This document shows, piece after piece, positions 38,940 to 52,725 of a stretch of DNA of 64,000 nucleotides (the stretch's first letter is position 1; each line of letters opens with the position of its first letter). Location: contig SZXW01000001.1 of NCBI GenBank assembly GCA_005862285.1, positions 124,001 through 188,000 on the forward strand. The letters are read 5' to 3'. The notes beneath the pieces are model-generated. The model was not told where the DNA came from. It saw only the letters and a program-made list of their open reading frames with translations, and made no database searches. This DNA is from Chlorobium sp. Lineage in GTDB: Bacteria; Bacteroidota; Chlorobiia; Chlorobiales; Chlorobiaceae. The translations under genes were made by a program, and so were the position numbers.

Positions 38940-41333
38940 TCAGAAAGGAATATCAGTGTTTACATCATTTGTTTCGGTATTACGGATTTCCTTGAGCAAC
39001 TCGATACCTTCAGCAGAAAAGGAAAAAAGAGTATCGGCAGAAAAAATCATGCTGAAATCCTGGGGCTTGAAAAAAGGAAGGAATTTCTGACAGAATTCAT
39101 CGAGACGTTTGAGGTAGAAATGAGAATTTTCATCAGGTTTATCCTTGTTCCAGTCGGAAGACGGTTTGCCTTTGTCATAAAAAGAAGAACCTGTTCCGCT
39201 TCCTGAAACGTAAAAAGTGATTCTGTCGCCTTTTGCAACCTTCATTCCTGATTTTAACGCAATTTCATAAGCGATCGATTTAGATCTTTTACCGGATCGG
39301 ACATCCTCAAGATACTGATCGAGAGTGTTTTTCAGTGTTTCTGTTTTCGAGAATTCAGAGACGTCCAGCTCATGGTTGATAATTTTGTTTCGAAAATCAA
39401 TAAAAAGATCGTGCAGACCGGAGATATCTTCATTTAAAAGTTTTTCGAAGCCGAGGCGAACAAAATCAAGGCCGAATTTTTCACCGCTGCGGCTTGTAAG
39501 GGATGACCCTTTCAGAGTCATGACATTGTCGTAGCCGAGAAGGACGTAGTTTTTCTTTAAATAGGAAATCATTTTCTGGAACCTGCCGTCATAACCGATT
39601 TTGATGCCATCAGGCATGAGTTCGGAAACTTCGCTGACCAGTTTTCTTTCATCGCTCTCAGTTTTGACGGCAGGTGGCGGGATGAAAAGAATACCATCAG
39701 TATCGACCTCAATAATCCTGCAGCCGAGAAGCTCAAATTCATGGATCATTTTTTTCGCCAGCATCTGACCGGTTGAGGTCACTTTATCGGCTTCATCGTA
39801 ATCATTGAAGATACCGGCACTGAATCCGAGGTATCCATACATGGCATTGATAAGGATTTTGAAAGAACTCTGCATGGCATCGAAGTTGTCGGCCAACGAT
39901 TTATTTCCGTCTGCGGAAAAATCCCGTAATTTGTCCTTTGCCTTGAAACGGAGGTTTTTAAGGTCATTGAGCACACCTGGAAATACTCTCAGTTCATCGC
40001 TTTTTGGACAGATATCGTAAGACAGCATGATTGACGGGTAAAGAGACTCGATATCAGCATATACGACCGGTCCAAGAATGCCCTTGAGAAAAACTTCTGT
40101 ATATCCGCCGCTATGCTGCTGACCGGAAGAAGGTCTGGGAATGGCATGCTTCCGGCGCAGATATTCACGGATAAAAAGAGCCTCAATTTTCGCAGCAGGA
40201 CCAATGCGGGATGTCATGGCATAGGTGTACGGCAACATCTGGGAGAGGAAGAAATTGCTTCCGGACAAAAGAGATGAAAGGGCCCTTGTTTCACGGACAT
40301 CATCAAGTGCGTAGGCAAGAAGCTTTTCATGGTTGTTTTCCCAGACATTGGCAATGTCTCTGTAATCGATATAGGTCCTGTCGGGAGAGGCGAATCCGAA
40401 ATGTTTCGCTACGGCTTTTAGACCGTAGCTCTGCATGGATCGTTTGGAGACATCGTAACTCTGGACAAGAAACAGTGTATCGACAACATGTCTGCCCGGA
40501 ATGTCAAAAAAAGGAAAATCGATGCTTCTTTCGGCAAAACGCACGCTCGACATGTATGATCTTGGTTGAAGGCCGTTTCTTCCGATGGTAAAAGGTATGC
40601 CGAGCAATTCACATCTGCGCTGGATACAGGAAAGATCGAAGCTGAATATGTTATGTCCTTCTATGACATCAGGATCTTTCTCTTTGATTATGGATATCAG
40701 ATTTTCAAGAAGTGCTTTTTCATTGCTGTTTTTGGAATGGAGAACAGTTTCCCACCCCCGGTTATCGCTCAGGGAAACGATAATTATCTCATCCTCTCCA
40801 ATAAAAGAGCGATCGGATTGTTTCTCACCGGGCCTGTAATACGTTTCGATATCGAGTTGCATCCGGTAAAGATCATCAAACAGCATTCCTTTGAAGAGAG
40901 TCTTGCCACTCTGCAGAAAATATTGTGTGACGGCATCGCCTTTATTGTAAACAAGGGAATTAAAGTCGTTCAACGAGTTCTGTGTGGCGTTCTCGAAAGC
41001 ATCGGAAGGGCGTTTACTGTTGATGAAATCGAGAGCACTGCGGTAATTCCTCCAGTTCCTGAAAATGGAAAGATACTTGTAAAAATTGGATCCTTCGAGT
41101 TTGACAAGCCAGAAACTGTTTTTATCCTCGGGTACAAACCCTTCAAGAAGCGAGTTGTCAGACAGAAAGAAAAAAGGGTAAAATGGTTCGTCATGAAAAC
41201 TCACATTGTCATCTATCCGGTTGAAAATTCGAATATGGGTATCAGAAAGCTGATAAGAGCCAACAATAAAATCCTCTTTATCCTTACCAAACAAGAGATC
41301 ATTATTGATGATATCGCTTATAATACTGTCCAT
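38940..41333 (-). CDS. Family B DNA polymerase
   Basis: A 797-residue family B polymerase with an intact 3'-5' exonuclease. Exo I is MQLDIETY near residue 160, Exo II is [10 protein letters not shown] and Exo III is YALDDVRET. The polymerase motifs are A ([14 protein letters not shown]), B ([12 protein letters not shown]) and C (EVDTDGILF), with KKNY later. All catalytic acids are visible, so it should be active. Family B enzymes are the replicative type in archaea and the SOS Pol II in some bacteria; its job here is unknown. The ATG at 41333 was chosen over a TTG at 41339. It follows mnmG after a parS-bearing gap. Confidence 0.93.
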   Translation of the reverse strand: MDSIISDIINNDLLFGKDKEDFIVGSYQLSDTHIRIFNRIDDNVSFHDEPFYPFFFLSDNSLLEGFVPEDKNSFWLVKLEGSNFYKYLSIFRNWRNYRSALDFINSKRPSDAFENATQNSLNDFNSLVYNKGDAVTQYFLQSGKTLFKGMLFDDLYRMQLDIETYYRPGEKQSDRSFIGEDEIIIVSLSDNRGWETVLHSKNSNEKALLENLISIIKEKDPDVIEGHNIFSFDLSCIQRRCELLGIPFTIGRNGLQPRSYMSSVRFAERSIDFPFFDIPGRHVVDTLFLVQSYDVSKRSMQSYGLKAVAKHFGFASPDRTYIDYRDIANVWENNHEKLLAYALDDVRETRALSSLLSGSNFFLSQMLPYTYAMTSRIGPAAKIEALFIREYLRRKHAIPRPSSGQQHSGGYTEVFLKGILGPVVYADIESLYPSIMLSYDICPKSDELRVFPGVLNDLKNLRFKAKDKLRDFSADGNKSLADNFDAMQSSFKILINAMYGYLGFSAGIFNDYDEADKVTSTGQMLAKKMIHEFELLGCRIIEVDTDGILFIPPPAVKTESDERKLVSEVSELMPDGIKIGYDGRFQKMISYLKKNYVLLGYDNVMTLKGSSLTSRSGEKFGLDFVRLGFEKLLNEDISGLHDLFIDFRNKIINHELDVSEFSKTETLKNTLDQYLEDVRSGKRSKSIAYEIALKSGMKVAKGDRITFYVSGSGTGSSFYDKGKPSSDWNKDKPDENSHFYLKRLDEFCQKFLPFFKPQDFSMIFSADTLFSFSAEGIELLKEIRNTETNDVNTDIPF

Positions 41334-41369
41334 AAACAATGAATAGGAAAAAAATAAACAGGATAAAAA

Positions 41370-41385
41370 TGTTTCACGTGAAACA
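41370..41385. promoter_or_regulatory. parS site, perfect consensus
   Basis: TGTTTCACGTGAAACA is a perfect 16-base palindrome identical to the general bacterial parS consensus bound by ParB. It lies in the short gap between mnmG and polB, about 8 kb from dnaA. Confidence 0.9.
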
Positions 41386-41396
41386 ATTCGAATTTT

Positions 41397-43262
41397 TCAA
41401 CGTCCGAGACGAATCATAAGCACAGAAATATCAGAAGGAGATATCCCGAGAATTCTCGATGCCTGGCCGATAGTCTCCGGTTTGTACTTTTTCAGCTTTT
41501 CCCGGCCTTCGTTTGACAAGCCGGCAATGGAGTCGTAGTTGTAAGATACGGGGATTTGATGAGATTCAAGTCGCTGTATTTTTTCGGCCATCAACAGATC
41601 CCTTTTCAGATATCCTTCATATTTCAGATCAATATCGACCTGTTCATGCACGGAAGGGTCGCGACTGATTGTGAAAACAGCCTCTGAAAAGCTCTCGGAG
41701 GCTTCAAGCAGCATATGAAAGTGAATCCCGGGTCTTTTCAGCAGTGCTGCTGCATTCTGTGGTGAAACGACGGAGGGATAGCCATGAATTGTGAAAATTG
41801 CATTGACCTGATCTGCCGGCAGTTTTGTCGTCTGGCAGAGCATTTTCAACTGCTCTATAAAAAGCTTCTTTCTGCTTCTTGCCGAACAGGTTTCAGGATC
41901 GACAATCCCGGAAAAAGAGGCGAATTCCAGCAGTCTTATGTCGGCATTATCATGGCGGAGCAGAAGGCGATGTTCGGCTGATGACGTGAACATCCGGTAA
42001 GGTTCTCTGGTTTCTTTCGTGACAAGATCATCGATGAGCACGCCGATATACGCATCGGAGCGCTTCAGAAACAGAGGGGGCTTGTTCTGAATTTTAAGCG
42101 CCGCGTTTATTCCCGCAATCAGTCCCTGGGCGGCAGCTTCCTCATAACCCGATGTGCCGTTAATCTGACCGGCAAAATAGAGGTTTTCGACAAGCTTTGT
42201 TTCAAGCGTTCTTTTGATCTGGTAAGGGAAGAAATAGTCGTATTCGATGGCATAACCCGGACGCATCATTTTAACATCCTGCAAACCGGGAATGGTCTTC
42301 AGCCCCGCAATCTGAATGTCTTCCGGTAAAGAGGTGGAATAGCCGTTGACATACATTTCGTTCGTATCGTATCCTTCCGGCTCGAGAAAAATATGATGGC
42401 TGTCCTTGTCCGGAAAACGGGAGATCTTGTCTTCTATCGAAGGGCAGTAACGTGGTCCGACACCCAGGACTTTTCCGGTGAAGAGAGGTGATCGGTCAAA
42501 ACCTGTTTTCAGAATTTCATGGGTTTCCGATGTTGTTTTTGTAACGAAACAGCTCAACTGGCGAACTTTATGCTGCTGTTCCGTCAGGAAAGAAAAGAAA
42601 ACCGGCAGATCGTCCCCTTTCTGTTCATCAACCAGTGAATAATCCACGCTTCGGGCATCGATCCGAGGCGGAGTGCCGGTTTTCAGCCTCCCGGATCTGA
42701 AACCGAGATTGACAAGGTTTTCGGTAAGTCCCAAAACAGGCGGTTCGGCGACCGTCCTGCCGCCAGTGTAATGGTTCATCCCGATATGAATAAGGCCGTT
42801 CAGGAATGTGCCGCAGGTGAGTATGGCTGCGGAACCTCTGACAATACGTCCGGAAGATAGTTTTACACCATTAAACAATCCAGGGGCACAATCGATACCG
42901 ATAACCGTATCCTGAAGAAGGTCGATATTATTTTCCTGCTCGATTACCTTCCGCATATAGAGCGAATACAGTGTACGGTCCGCCTGTGCTCTCGGTGAAT
43001 GCATCGCAGGACCCTTGCTTCGGTTAAGCAATCTGAACTGAATGGCAGTTGCGTCGATTGCTTTAGCCATTTCACCGCCGAGAGCATCAATTTCTCTTGT
43101 GATCTGCCCTTTGGCAACTCCTCCTATTGCAGGATTACAGGACATGCGGGCAACGGCATTCAGGTCGGTAGTTACAAGCAGACAGGAGCAACCCATTCTT
43201 GCTGCGGACAAAGCCGCTTCACAACCAGCGTGACCTGCCCCGGCGATTATGACATCATACAT
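41397..43262 (-). CDS. mnmG: tRNA uridine-5-carboxymethylaminomethyl modification enzyme MnmG (GidA)
   Basis: With MnmE it installs the carboxymethylaminomethyl group on wobble uridine 34 of several tRNAs. The 621-residue protein begins with the FAD loop [21 protein letters not shown], then [14 protein letters not shown], and later [33 protein letters not shown] and [18 protein letters not shown], all MnmG hallmarks. The gene is flanked on both sides by parS palindromes. mnmG beside the chromosome-partitioning locus is common in bacteria. Confidence 0.98.
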   Translation of the reverse strand: MYDVIIAGAGHAGCEAALSAARMGCSCLLVTTDLNAVARMSCNPAIGGVAKGQITREIDALGGEMAKAIDATAIQFRLLNRSKGPAMHSPRAQADRTLYSLYMRKVIEQENNIDLLQDTVIGIDCAPGLFNGVKLSSGRIVRGSAAILTCGTFLNGLIHIGMNHYTGGRTVAEPPVLGLTENLVNLGFRSGRLKTGTPPRIDARSVDYSLVDEQKGDDLPVFFSFLTEQQHKVRQLSCFVTKTTSETHEILKTGFDRSPLFTGKVLGVGPRYCPSIEDKISRFPDKDSHHIFLEPEGYDTNEMYVNGYSTSLPEDIQIAGLKTIPGLQDVKMMRPGYAIEYDYFFPYQIKRTLETKLVENLYFAGQINGTSGYEEAAAQGLIAGINAALKIQNKPPLFLKRSDAYIGVLIDDLVTKETREPYRMFTSSAEHRLLLRHDNADIRLLEFASFSGIVDPETCSARSRKKLFIEQLKMLCQTTKLPADQVNAIFTIHGYPSVVSPQNAAALLKRPGIHFHMLLEASESFSEAVFTISRDPSVHEQVDIDLKYEGYLKRDLLMAEKIQRLESHQIPVSYNYDSIAGLSNEGREKLKKYKPETIGQASRILGISPSDISVLMIRLGR

Positions 43263-43273
43263 TGACTCTTCAT

Positions 43274-43289
43274 CGTTTCACGTGAAACA
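43274..43289. promoter_or_regulatory. parS site, one mismatch
   Basis: CGTTTCACGTGAAACA differs from the parS consensus only in the first base. It lies 12 bases upstream of the mnmG start, 1.9 kb from the first site. ParB binding here could also influence mnmG transcription. Confidence 0.85.
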
Positions 43290-43737
43290 TGCTAACTCTT
43301 TTGACTGTTCTTGAGCAATCAGCACAAAGATACAAATAATAACGCTATTCATGTCCGATCTTCTCCTCTTGTGGTGCGGTTGATCATACACTGCCGGGGA
43401 TGTCAGAAAAAAACGGAGAATCGGTTAAACAGTTTGCCATGATCATTTCAAACTCGAACTATGAAGATTGACGGGGTCGTATCAAAATATGCCTGTCTTG
43501 CAGGGTTATGGTATATAGTACTTGCATAACGGATTGTATTTTGCGCTTTCTAAGGGGATTTAACCATAAAATCTGCAGCGTGTCTGTTGCGTAGTCATAT
43601 GCTGACGTGTCGCGGGCCTATAAAAAAATATTGCATAATAGGATTTGATTATTTATAATTGTTAATAGAATCCCTGTGTCCGCTTATTGCAGGCCTTTAA
43701 AGAAAATATCCACAGTAACCGACATCGACGATACCAA
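43290..43737. promoter_or_regulatory. mnmG-soxY intergenic region with sox promoter
   Basis: About 450 bases without a gene. The clearest element is a sigma70-like promoter for the sulfur cluster: TTGCAT at 43631-43636, a 17-base spacer, and a perfect TATAAT at 43654-43659. This puts the transcript start near 43666 and leaves a leader of about 70 bases before the soxY ATG. The mnmG promoter must lie at the left side. I see no clear operator repeats. Confidence 0.7.
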
Positions 43738-44175
43738 ATGGATAGACGGCATTTTCTTGCCTATGGTGTGCTATTTGCCGGTTATTCACTGGCTTTGCCT
43801 TCAAAACTGTTTGCTGAATGGAGTGTGAACAGTTTCCAGCAGTGCTCTATCGAACAGGCTTTTATCAATGCTCTCGGAACTCAAGAGATGGTAAAAACCG
43901 ACAAGATATCGATTGTCGCTCCTGTTGTGGCTACAGACAGTTCACTGGTGCCTGTAGATGTTATATCGGAATTGAAAGGGACCCGGATTTTTCTTTTTGT
44001 CGAAAAAAATCTTACTCCTCTGGTGTTTGTCTGTGATCTCCATGAAAATGCACTTCCATGGTTCTCGCTTAATATCAAGATGAAAGAAAGCTCGGCGCTT
44101 TATGCCGTTGTCAGGGATGGCGGCAAGTTTTTCATGTCGTCGGTACACGTCGATGTGGTGGCACAGGCCTGTTGA
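43738..44175 (+). CDS. soxY: SoxY-like sulfur carrier protein, C-terminal Cys
   Basis: SoxY carries sulfur intermediates on a C-terminal cysteine on a swinging arm, in complex with SoxZ in the periplasm. The 145-residue protein starts with a Tat-type signal (MDRRHFLAYGVLFAGYSLALP) and has an immunoglobulin-like SoxY fold (DKISIVAPVVATDSSLVPVDV). It ends in HVDVVAQAC and then a stop. The usual GGCGG tail is missing: Cys is the last residue and is preceded by Gln-Ala. The ATG at 43738 was chosen, since the extra residues upstream are not signal-like. soxZ and fccAB follow. Confidence 0.82.
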   Translation: MDRRHFLAYGVLFAGYSLALPSKLFAEWSVNSFQQCSIEQAFINALGTQEMVKTDKISIVAPVVATDSSLVPVDVISELKGTRIFLFVEKNLTPLVFVCDLHENALPWFSLNIKMKESSALYAVVRDGGKFFMSSVHVDVVAQAC

Positions 44176-44202
44176 TATCAATTCATTCTGAATCTGCAGT
44201 AA

Positions 44203-44511
44203 ATGAACGAAAGTGTGAGAATAGCTGCACGGGAAGAGAGTGGTATCGTTACAGCAAAGGTCATCATCCCTCATCCCAGTGAGTCCGGTGCGAGAAAAGA
44301 CGAGTCAGGCAATATCGTTCCAGCGCATTTTATCAAAACAGGAACGGTAACGTTGAATGGATCCCCTCTGCTTGACATCCAGCTGGGACCCGCAGTATCG
44401 AAAGATCCCTTTCTGCAGTTCCGCTTCAAAGGCGTGAAGGGAGATATATTGAAGGTATTGTTTCTTGACAGCTTCAATGATCAGTTTGCCGCAGAAACCC
44501 GTGTTCTTTAA
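44203..44511 (+). CDS. soxZ: Sulfur oxidation protein SoxZ
   Basis: SoxZ is the cofactor-free partner of SoxY. The 102-residue protein matches the family: VTAKVIIPHPSESGARKDESG, HFIKTGTVTLNGSPLLDIQLGPAVSKDPFLQFRF and a final GDILKVLFLDSFNDQF, recognised by the HPMETG-like HPSESGxxKD and the PAHFI segment. No signal peptide is present, so export would be in complex with SoxY by the Tat pathway, as known for SoxYZ. It lies 27 bases after soxY. Confidence 0.92.
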   Translation: MNESVRIAAREESGIVTAKVIIPHPSESGARKDESGNIVPAHFIKTGTVTLNGSPLLDIQLGPAVSKDPFLQFRFKGVKGDILKVLFLDSFNDQFAAETRVL

Positions 44512-44588
44512 ATTTTTTAGATATTCGGAAGTTTCTTTGTCCATTGTTATAAAAATTTTTCTTATCACTAATCAAGGAGAACTACGTT

Positions 44589-44972
44589 ATGGCGTTGAAT
44601 CTCAGAGTGTGGCTGACTGCTTGCGCATTCTCTTCCGCAGTGTTCACTTCGGGAAGCGTCGCTCTTGCTGCAGGAAGCAGTGCTAAAGCGAAACCTGTTC
44701 GAGAATCCGCTGCTAAAGCTGCAGAAGAAAATCCACGGGGACTTGTCCTCTCTTTATCATGTACCTCATGTCACGGCACAGATGGCAAGAGTGTCGGCAT
44801 CATTCCTTCAATTTACGGTAAATCGACTGAATATATCGAAGCATCCATGCTTGCGTTCAAATCCGGAGCCCGTTATTCGACAGTAATGAGCCGTCATGCA
44901 AAAGGATATACTGACGAGGAAATCCGGCTTATTGCCGAATATTTTGGAAGACTCTCGCACAATAAAAAATAA
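44589..44972 (+). CDS. fccA: Flavocytochrome c sulfide dehydrogenase, cytochrome subunit FccA
   Basis: A 127-residue periplasmic c-type cytochrome that takes electrons from the flavin subunit. A signal peptide covers residues 1-28. There is one heme site, CTSCH (Cys58, Cys61, His62), with a methionine ligand probably at residue 100 ([10 protein letters not shown]). The surrounding [12 protein letters not shown] and [22 protein letters not shown] is the usual FccA pattern. The small monoheme form is typical for green sulfur bacteria. fccB follows 14 bases later. Confidence 0.93.
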   Translation: MALNLRVWLTACAFSSAVFTSGSVALAAGSSAKAKPVRESAAKAAEENPRGLVLSLSCTSCHGTDGKSVGIIPSIYGKSTEYIEASMLAFKSGARYSTVMSRHAKGYTDEEIRLIAEYFGRLSHNKK

Positions 44973-44986
44973 GCCGGAGGAAAAAC

Positions 44987-46279
44987 ATGAGTCACTCAAT
45001 TTCACGCAGGGATTTCAATAAACTTCTTGTTACCGGGGTTGCCGGAGCTTCTCTCGGAATATTCGGAACATCAACCAACGCTTTTGCTGCATCGAAAAGA
45101 GTTGTGGTCATCGGTGGAGGATTCGGGGGGGCCGCTGCGGCAAAATACCTCAGAAAACTCGATCCATCAATTTCGGTGACCCTTGTCGAGCCGAAAGCTG
45201 CGTTTTATACCTGTCCTTTCAGCAACTGGGTCCTTGGTGGTCTGAAAACCATGGACGACATCATTCAGACCTACACCGTACTCAAAAACAAATACCAGAT
45301 CAACGTTATCGCCGATGTTGCGGTTTCAATCGATCCTGCCAGAAATGCAGTCAAGTTGAAAAGCGGTTCGACGCTGAATTACGATCGTCTTGTCCTGTCT
45401 CCCGGCATCGATTTAAAATATGATGCCGTTGCCGGTTACAGCGAGGCCGTTGCAAACACCCGGATTCCTCATGCATATCAGGCGGGTCCGCAGACCATCC
45501 TGCTGCAGAAGCAGCTTCTTGCCATGCGCAACGGCGGCAGGGTCATTATCTGTCCTCCGGTGAATCCCTACAGGTGTCCTCCGGGACCTTACGAACGGGC
45601 AAGTCTCATTGCTCATTACCTGAAAGAAAAGAAGCCGCAGTCGAAAATTCTCATTCTCGATGCGAAGGATAAATTTTCCAAGCAGGCGCTGTTCAAGCAG
45701 GGCTGGGAAAAGCTGTATCCCGGTATGATAGAATGGCGTTCAAGTGTTACCGGTGGAAAGGTGGTTAAAGTCGATGCCCCAACCATGTCCGTGACTACCG
45801 AATTCGGCGTTGAAAAAGGTGATGTCATCAATCTCATTCCTCCGCAGAAAGCCGGTAGAATCGCTTTCGATGCCGGGCTTACCGATGCCACGGGATGGTG
45901 CCCGATAAATCCCATATCGTTCGAATCCACCATTCATCCCGGGATCCATGTTATCGGCGATGCAAGTATCGCAGGTTCCATGCCTAAATCAGGTTTTGCC
46001 GCAAGCAGTCAGGGTAAGGTTGCCGCTGCCGCAATCGTCAGGCTGCTGCAGGGCAAGGTTCCAGCAGCCCCATCGCTGGTAAACACATGTTACAGCCTGA
46101 TAGGACCGAGCTACGGTATCTCTGTTGCCGGTGTGTACAAGCTGACTGCCGAGGGTATTGTGGAAATTCCGGGTTCGGGCGGCCTTACCCCCCTCAATGC
46201 TGATGCTGATCAGCTCAGCGAGGAAGCAAGCTTCGCTCGTGGCTGGTATAACAATATCATTCATGATACCTGGGGATAG
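44987..46279 (+). CDS. fccB: Flavocytochrome c sulfide dehydrogenase, flavin subunit FccB
   Basis: Oxidises sulfide at FAD and passes electrons to FccA. The 430-residue protein has a Tat signal with SRRDFNKL (residues 6-13) ending near AFA at 32-34, the FAD loop [16 protein letters not shown] (about 40-55), and Cys76 in YTCPFSNWV, the expected covalent FAD cysteine. The redox-active disulfide would be Cys197 (PYRCPPGP) and Cys368 (NTCYSLIGP). The ribosome-binding sequence GGAGG is strong. A terminator follows the gene. Confidence 0.95.
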   Translation: MSHSISRRDFNKLLVTGVAGASLGIFGTSTNAFAASKRVVVIGGGFGGAAAAKYLRKLDPSISVTLVEPKAAFYTCPFSNWVLGGLKTMDDIIQTYTVLKNKYQINVIADVAVSIDPARNAVKLKSGSTLNYDRLVLSPGIDLKYDAVAGYSEAVANTRIPHAYQAGPQTILLQKQLLAMRNGGRVIICPPVNPYRCPPGPYERASLIAHYLKEKKPQSKILILDAKDKFSKQALFKQGWEKLYPGMIEWRSSVTGGKVVKVDAPTMSVTTEFGVEKGDVINLIPPQKAGRIAFDAGLTDATGWCPINPISFESTIHPGIHVIGDASIAGSMPKSGFAASSQGKVAAAAIVRLLQGKVPAAPSLVNTCYSLIGPSYGISVAGVYKLTAEGIVEIPGSGGLTPLNADADQLSEEASFARGWYNNIIHDTWG

Positions 46280-46295
46280 GATTGAGTATTTAAAG

Positions 46296-46335
46296 GCAAA
46301 AAACCCGGACCGAAAGCCGGGTTTTTGCTTTTATA
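46296..46335 (+). terminator. Rho-independent terminator after fccB
   Basis: GCAAAAAACCCGG and CCGGGTTTTTGC pair around an eight-base loop (46309-46316) with one bulged A, followed by a T-rich run. It ends the soxYZ-fccAB transcription unit. Confidence 0.85.
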
Positions 46336-46442
46336 CGGATTGATAAAAGCTTTGCAGGGAGGTTTGCCGATTGTTAGTTAATCAGTACCTCATTTTATAT
46401 ATTGGCTGAATTATTTCTTTCGAGAGCAAAGCGATATCTTCA

Positions 46443-48293
46443 ATGAAAAATAAACGTTTTAATCTTCTTCTGATAGTTGTTGTCACCGTTGTGGCAATCT
46501 GGTCATTATGGCCTACCTGGCGGGACTATACACTGACGAAACAGGTTAACAGCCTGGGTTCCTCTCGTGACAGTCTCACGTTTGCAGTGAACCACCGTGA
46601 CGAGATTGAAAATGCCCGCAAGAAAAGCCTCAAGCTTGGCCTTGACCTTAAAGGGGGGATGCATCTTGTCATGGAAGTTGACCAGGTTGACCTTTTCGAT
46701 CAGAAAGCATGGAACAAGGATGAGAAATTTTTTGCCATCATGGATGCTGTCAGGGCAAAGACAGTCTCGAGCGATGAACGGGTGATCGACCTTCTTGCCT
46801 CCGAGTTTAAAAAAGAAAATATTCCTCTCAGCAGGTACTTCTATGATATCCGGAATACAGACAAGGAAGTCATATCAAAGCTTCAGAAAGAGTCCGAAGA
46901 TGCGCTTAGCCGCGCGAAGGAAATTATCAGGAACCGTATTGACCAGTATGGTGTCGCTGAACCGGTTATTACCACTCAGGGGAGCAGGAAGATCATTATC
47001 GAGCTTCCCGGTGTTTCCGATGAAAACAGGGTAAGAAACCTTTTGAAAGGCACAGCGAAACTTGAATTCAGACTGCTCCGTGAACCGGAGGTTCTGATTC
47101 GGACACTTGACAAGATCAATACTTACCTTGTTCAGAACGCTTCTGCCGGAGCCCAGGCTGTGCAAGCAGATTCGGCATCGGCTGCTGCGGTTCACGGTAA
47201 ACCTGTTGCACCATCACCCGCTGCTTCGACAGGCAAAGTTTCTTCCAGGCCGCTTTACGATGTTGTCGGTGTTTATCAGAATGGAACCGCTTTTACGAAC
47301 GAACATTCAAAGGAATATGTCTCCAGCCTGTTTCATCGTAACGATATCCAGGCTCTTCTGCCTCCTGATACGGAATTGCTTATTTCTGCAAAACCTGATG
47401 TAAATAAAACCGGAGAAAAACTCTTTACGGTCTTTCTTGTAAAAAAGACGCCTGAGCTTACCGGCGGTGTCATCACTGAAGCGAAAGCGACCTTTGGTTC
47501 CCAGGGAGTGCAGCCTGAAGTACTCATGTCGATGAACTCCGAAGGAACTTCGAAATGGGCCCGGATCACCGGCGCAAATATCGGCAAAAGAGTTGCAATC
47601 GTGCTCGATAATGCGGTTTACAGTGCGCCCGTCGTCCAGTCGAAGATCCCTAACGGCAACTCCGTGATCAACGGTATCGAAAGTCTCGAGGAGGCAAAAG
47701 ACCTCGAAATCGTACTCAAAGCCGGTGCTCTTCCGGCGCCTGTGAGAATTACCGAAGAGCGTACGGTCGGGCCTTCCCTCGGTGCTGATTACATCCGTGC
47801 CGGCATGCTTTCCCTTTTATGGTCATTTGTCGCGGTTTCCGGCTTCATGCTCGTGTATTACAAGAAAGCTGGCATAGCAGCAAATATAGCGCTGGTGCTC
47901 AATATCCTTATTGTGCTTTCCGTGCTGGCAGGGTTCAACGCATCACTTTCCCTTCCGGGTATTGCCGGCATCGTTCTGACCATCGGTATGGCTGTTGACG
48001 CGAACGTGCTCATCTACGAGAGGGTCCGCGAAGAACTTGCCGAGGGAAAAACAGTAGTGAGCGCTGTTTCACAGGGATATGACAGGGCTTTTTCCTCTAT
48101 TCTCGATTCGCATGTTACGACACTGGTTGCAGCCTTCCTGCTCTATACCTATGGTATCGGTCCCATTCAAGGGTTTGCCGTGACGCTCATGATCGGCACT
48201 TCTGCAAGCCTGTTTACGGCTATCATCGTGACAAGGGAGATATTCAACGGCCTGCTCGGTAAAAACATGCTTACACAAAAAAGTTTCGGTTAA
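46443..48293 (+). CDS. secD: Protein translocase subunit SecD
   Basis: Part of the SecDF complex that uses the proton motive force to complete export through SecYEG. The 616-residue protein has TM1 at about residues 6-24, a large periplasmic P1 domain ([14 protein letters not shown] is the SecD signature; [15 protein letters not shown] follows), and the five remaining helices from about 450 with [31 protein letters not shown] (key group [13 protein letters not shown]). An Ala/Ser/Pro-rich insert lies at about 235-275. secF follows after 21 bases. Confidence 0.97.
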   Translation: MKNKRFNLLLIVVVTVVAIWSLWPTWRDYTLTKQVNSLGSSRDSLTFAVNHRDEIENARKKSLKLGLDLKGGMHLVMEVDQVDLFDQKAWNKDEKFFAIMDAVRAKTVSSDERVIDLLASEFKKENIPLSRYFYDIRNTDKEVISKLQKESEDALSRAKEIIRNRIDQYGVAEPVITTQGSRKIIIELPGVSDENRVRNLLKGTAKLEFRLLREPEVLIRTLDKINTYLVQNASAGAQAVQADSASAAAVHGKPVAPSPAASTGKVSSRPLYDVVGVYQNGTAFTNEHSKEYVSSLFHRNDIQALLPPDTELLISAKPDVNKTGEKLFTVFLVKKTPELTGGVITEAKATFGSQGVQPEVLMSMNSEGTSKWARITGANIGKRVAIVLDNAVYSAPVVQSKIPNGNSVINGIESLEEAKDLEIVLKAGALPAPVRITEERTVGPSLGADYIRAGMLSLLWSFVAVSGFMLVYYKKAGIAANIALVLNILIVLSVLAGFNASLSLPGIAGIVLTIGMAVDANVLIYERVREELAEGKTVVSAVSQGYDRAFSSILDSHVTTLVAAFLLYTYGIGPIQGFAVTLMIGTSASLFTAIIVTREIFNGLLGKNMLTQKSFG

Positions 48294-48314
48294 TATTTCA
48301 AGACGTTTCAACCA

Positions 48315-49253
48315 ATGAGGATTTTTCAGAAGACCAATTTCAATTTTATCGGACATCGTAAAATTGCCTATGGTATATCCCTTGTCCTGCTTATAGCCGG
48401 GTTTATCTCTCTGGCGGTCAAAGGTCTGAACTACGGTATCGATTTCAGGGGAGGATCGGAGGTCGTTATCAGGTTCGAAAAGAATATCGATGTTTCAACG
48501 GTCCGGGGAGCCCTCGACGCATCCGGGGTGTCCGGTTCCCTGAAGCAGTACGGAATGGACCGTTCTTTCCTGTTGAGCACGGTATTCAGGGGTGATACAG
48601 GCGAGCTGAAGACGCTGCTGTTGAATGCCCTGAATTCGCGGATTCCCGGAAACAGGCATGAAATCGTCAGGATAGACGCCGTAGGACCAAGTATTGCATC
48701 CGATCTGAAACTGTCCGCCATAAAGGCACTTCTTGCATCATTGCTTGCGATCCTGCTGTATGTAGGCTTCAGGTTTGAAATCAAATTCGCAACGGCCGGA
48801 GTTGTTGCGATTTTCCATGATATTCTCTGCGTTCTGGGCCTTTTCAGCATGATTGGCGGATTGTTCGATTTTATGCCGCTGGAAGTCGACCAGAGTATCA
48901 TTGCCGCTTTTCTGACAATCGCGGGCTATTCCATCACCGATACCGTTGTTGTCTATGACCGTATCAGGGAACGAGTCCGTGGCCAGAAACCGGCCGATTA
49001 CGAGCGGATATTCAATGAGAGCATGAACCAGACGCTGAGCAGAACGGTCATTACATCGGGAACGGTACTGCTATCCGTACTTGTCCTGTTCATTTTTGCC
49101 GGTCCGGCCATCAGAGGTTTTGCTTTTGCCGTATTCATGGGCATTCTCGTTGGTACCTATTCATCGATATTTGTCGCGGCTCCCCTTGTCTTCGACTGGG
49201 TGAGGCTTTCAAAGAGTGCGATTCATCTTAGAGGCGGTCAGAAATCATCATAA
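48315..49253 (+). CDS. secF: Protein translocase subunit SecF
   Basis: The SecF half of SecDF, 312 residues with six helices. The N-terminal GLNYGIDFRGGSEVVIRF holds the FDF/DFxGG signature. AGYSITDTVVVYDRIRE is the TM4 motif equivalent to Sec[12 protein letters not shown], with the functional aspartate. FNESMNQTLSRTVITSGTVL and AGPAIRGFAFAVFMGILVGTYSSIFVAAPL complete the family pattern. It is co-transcribed with secD. Confidence 0.97.
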   Translation: MRIFQKTNFNFIGHRKIAYGISLVLLIAGFISLAVKGLNYGIDFRGGSEVVIRFEKNIDVSTVRGALDASGVSGSLKQYGMDRSFLLSTVFRGDTGELKTLLLNALNSRIPGNRHEIVRIDAVGPSIASDLKLSAIKALLASLLAILLYVGFRFEIKFATAGVVAIFHDILCVLGLFSMIGGLFDFMPLEVDQSIIAAFLTIAGYSITDTVVVYDRIRERVRGQKPADYERIFNESMNQTLSRTVITSGTVLLSVLVLFIFAGPAIRGFAFAVFMGILVGTYSSIFVAAPLVFDWVRLSKSAIHLRGGQKSS

Positions 49254-49393
49254 GGAGAACGGGTTATTGTTCTGGCATTGCAGTACCATGTATGCAGAAT
49301 ATTTCAGTGCTTGTTGAGCCTCACGGTTCCGATAGTCCGTGAAGGTTCATTACCCGGCGAATTTAATACTATTTACACGGAAGGAGTCTTTGC

Positions 49394-52663
<3,270 letters not shown>

Positions 52664-52725
52664 CTATTGTAAAGAATATTGATTTACAAGATAAGAAAAA
52701 TAGCGTTATATGCTTGCTTTATCGA

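Noticed and set aside
43687-43737. Longer SoxY with 17 more residues
   Set aside because: It would bury the Tat signal DRRHFL. The ATG at 43738 puts it at the N-terminus.
45900-45940. GTTCGAATCC as a tRNA T-loop
   Set aside because: It is inside fccB, and no tRNA arms surround it. No tRNA was found in any intergenic region.
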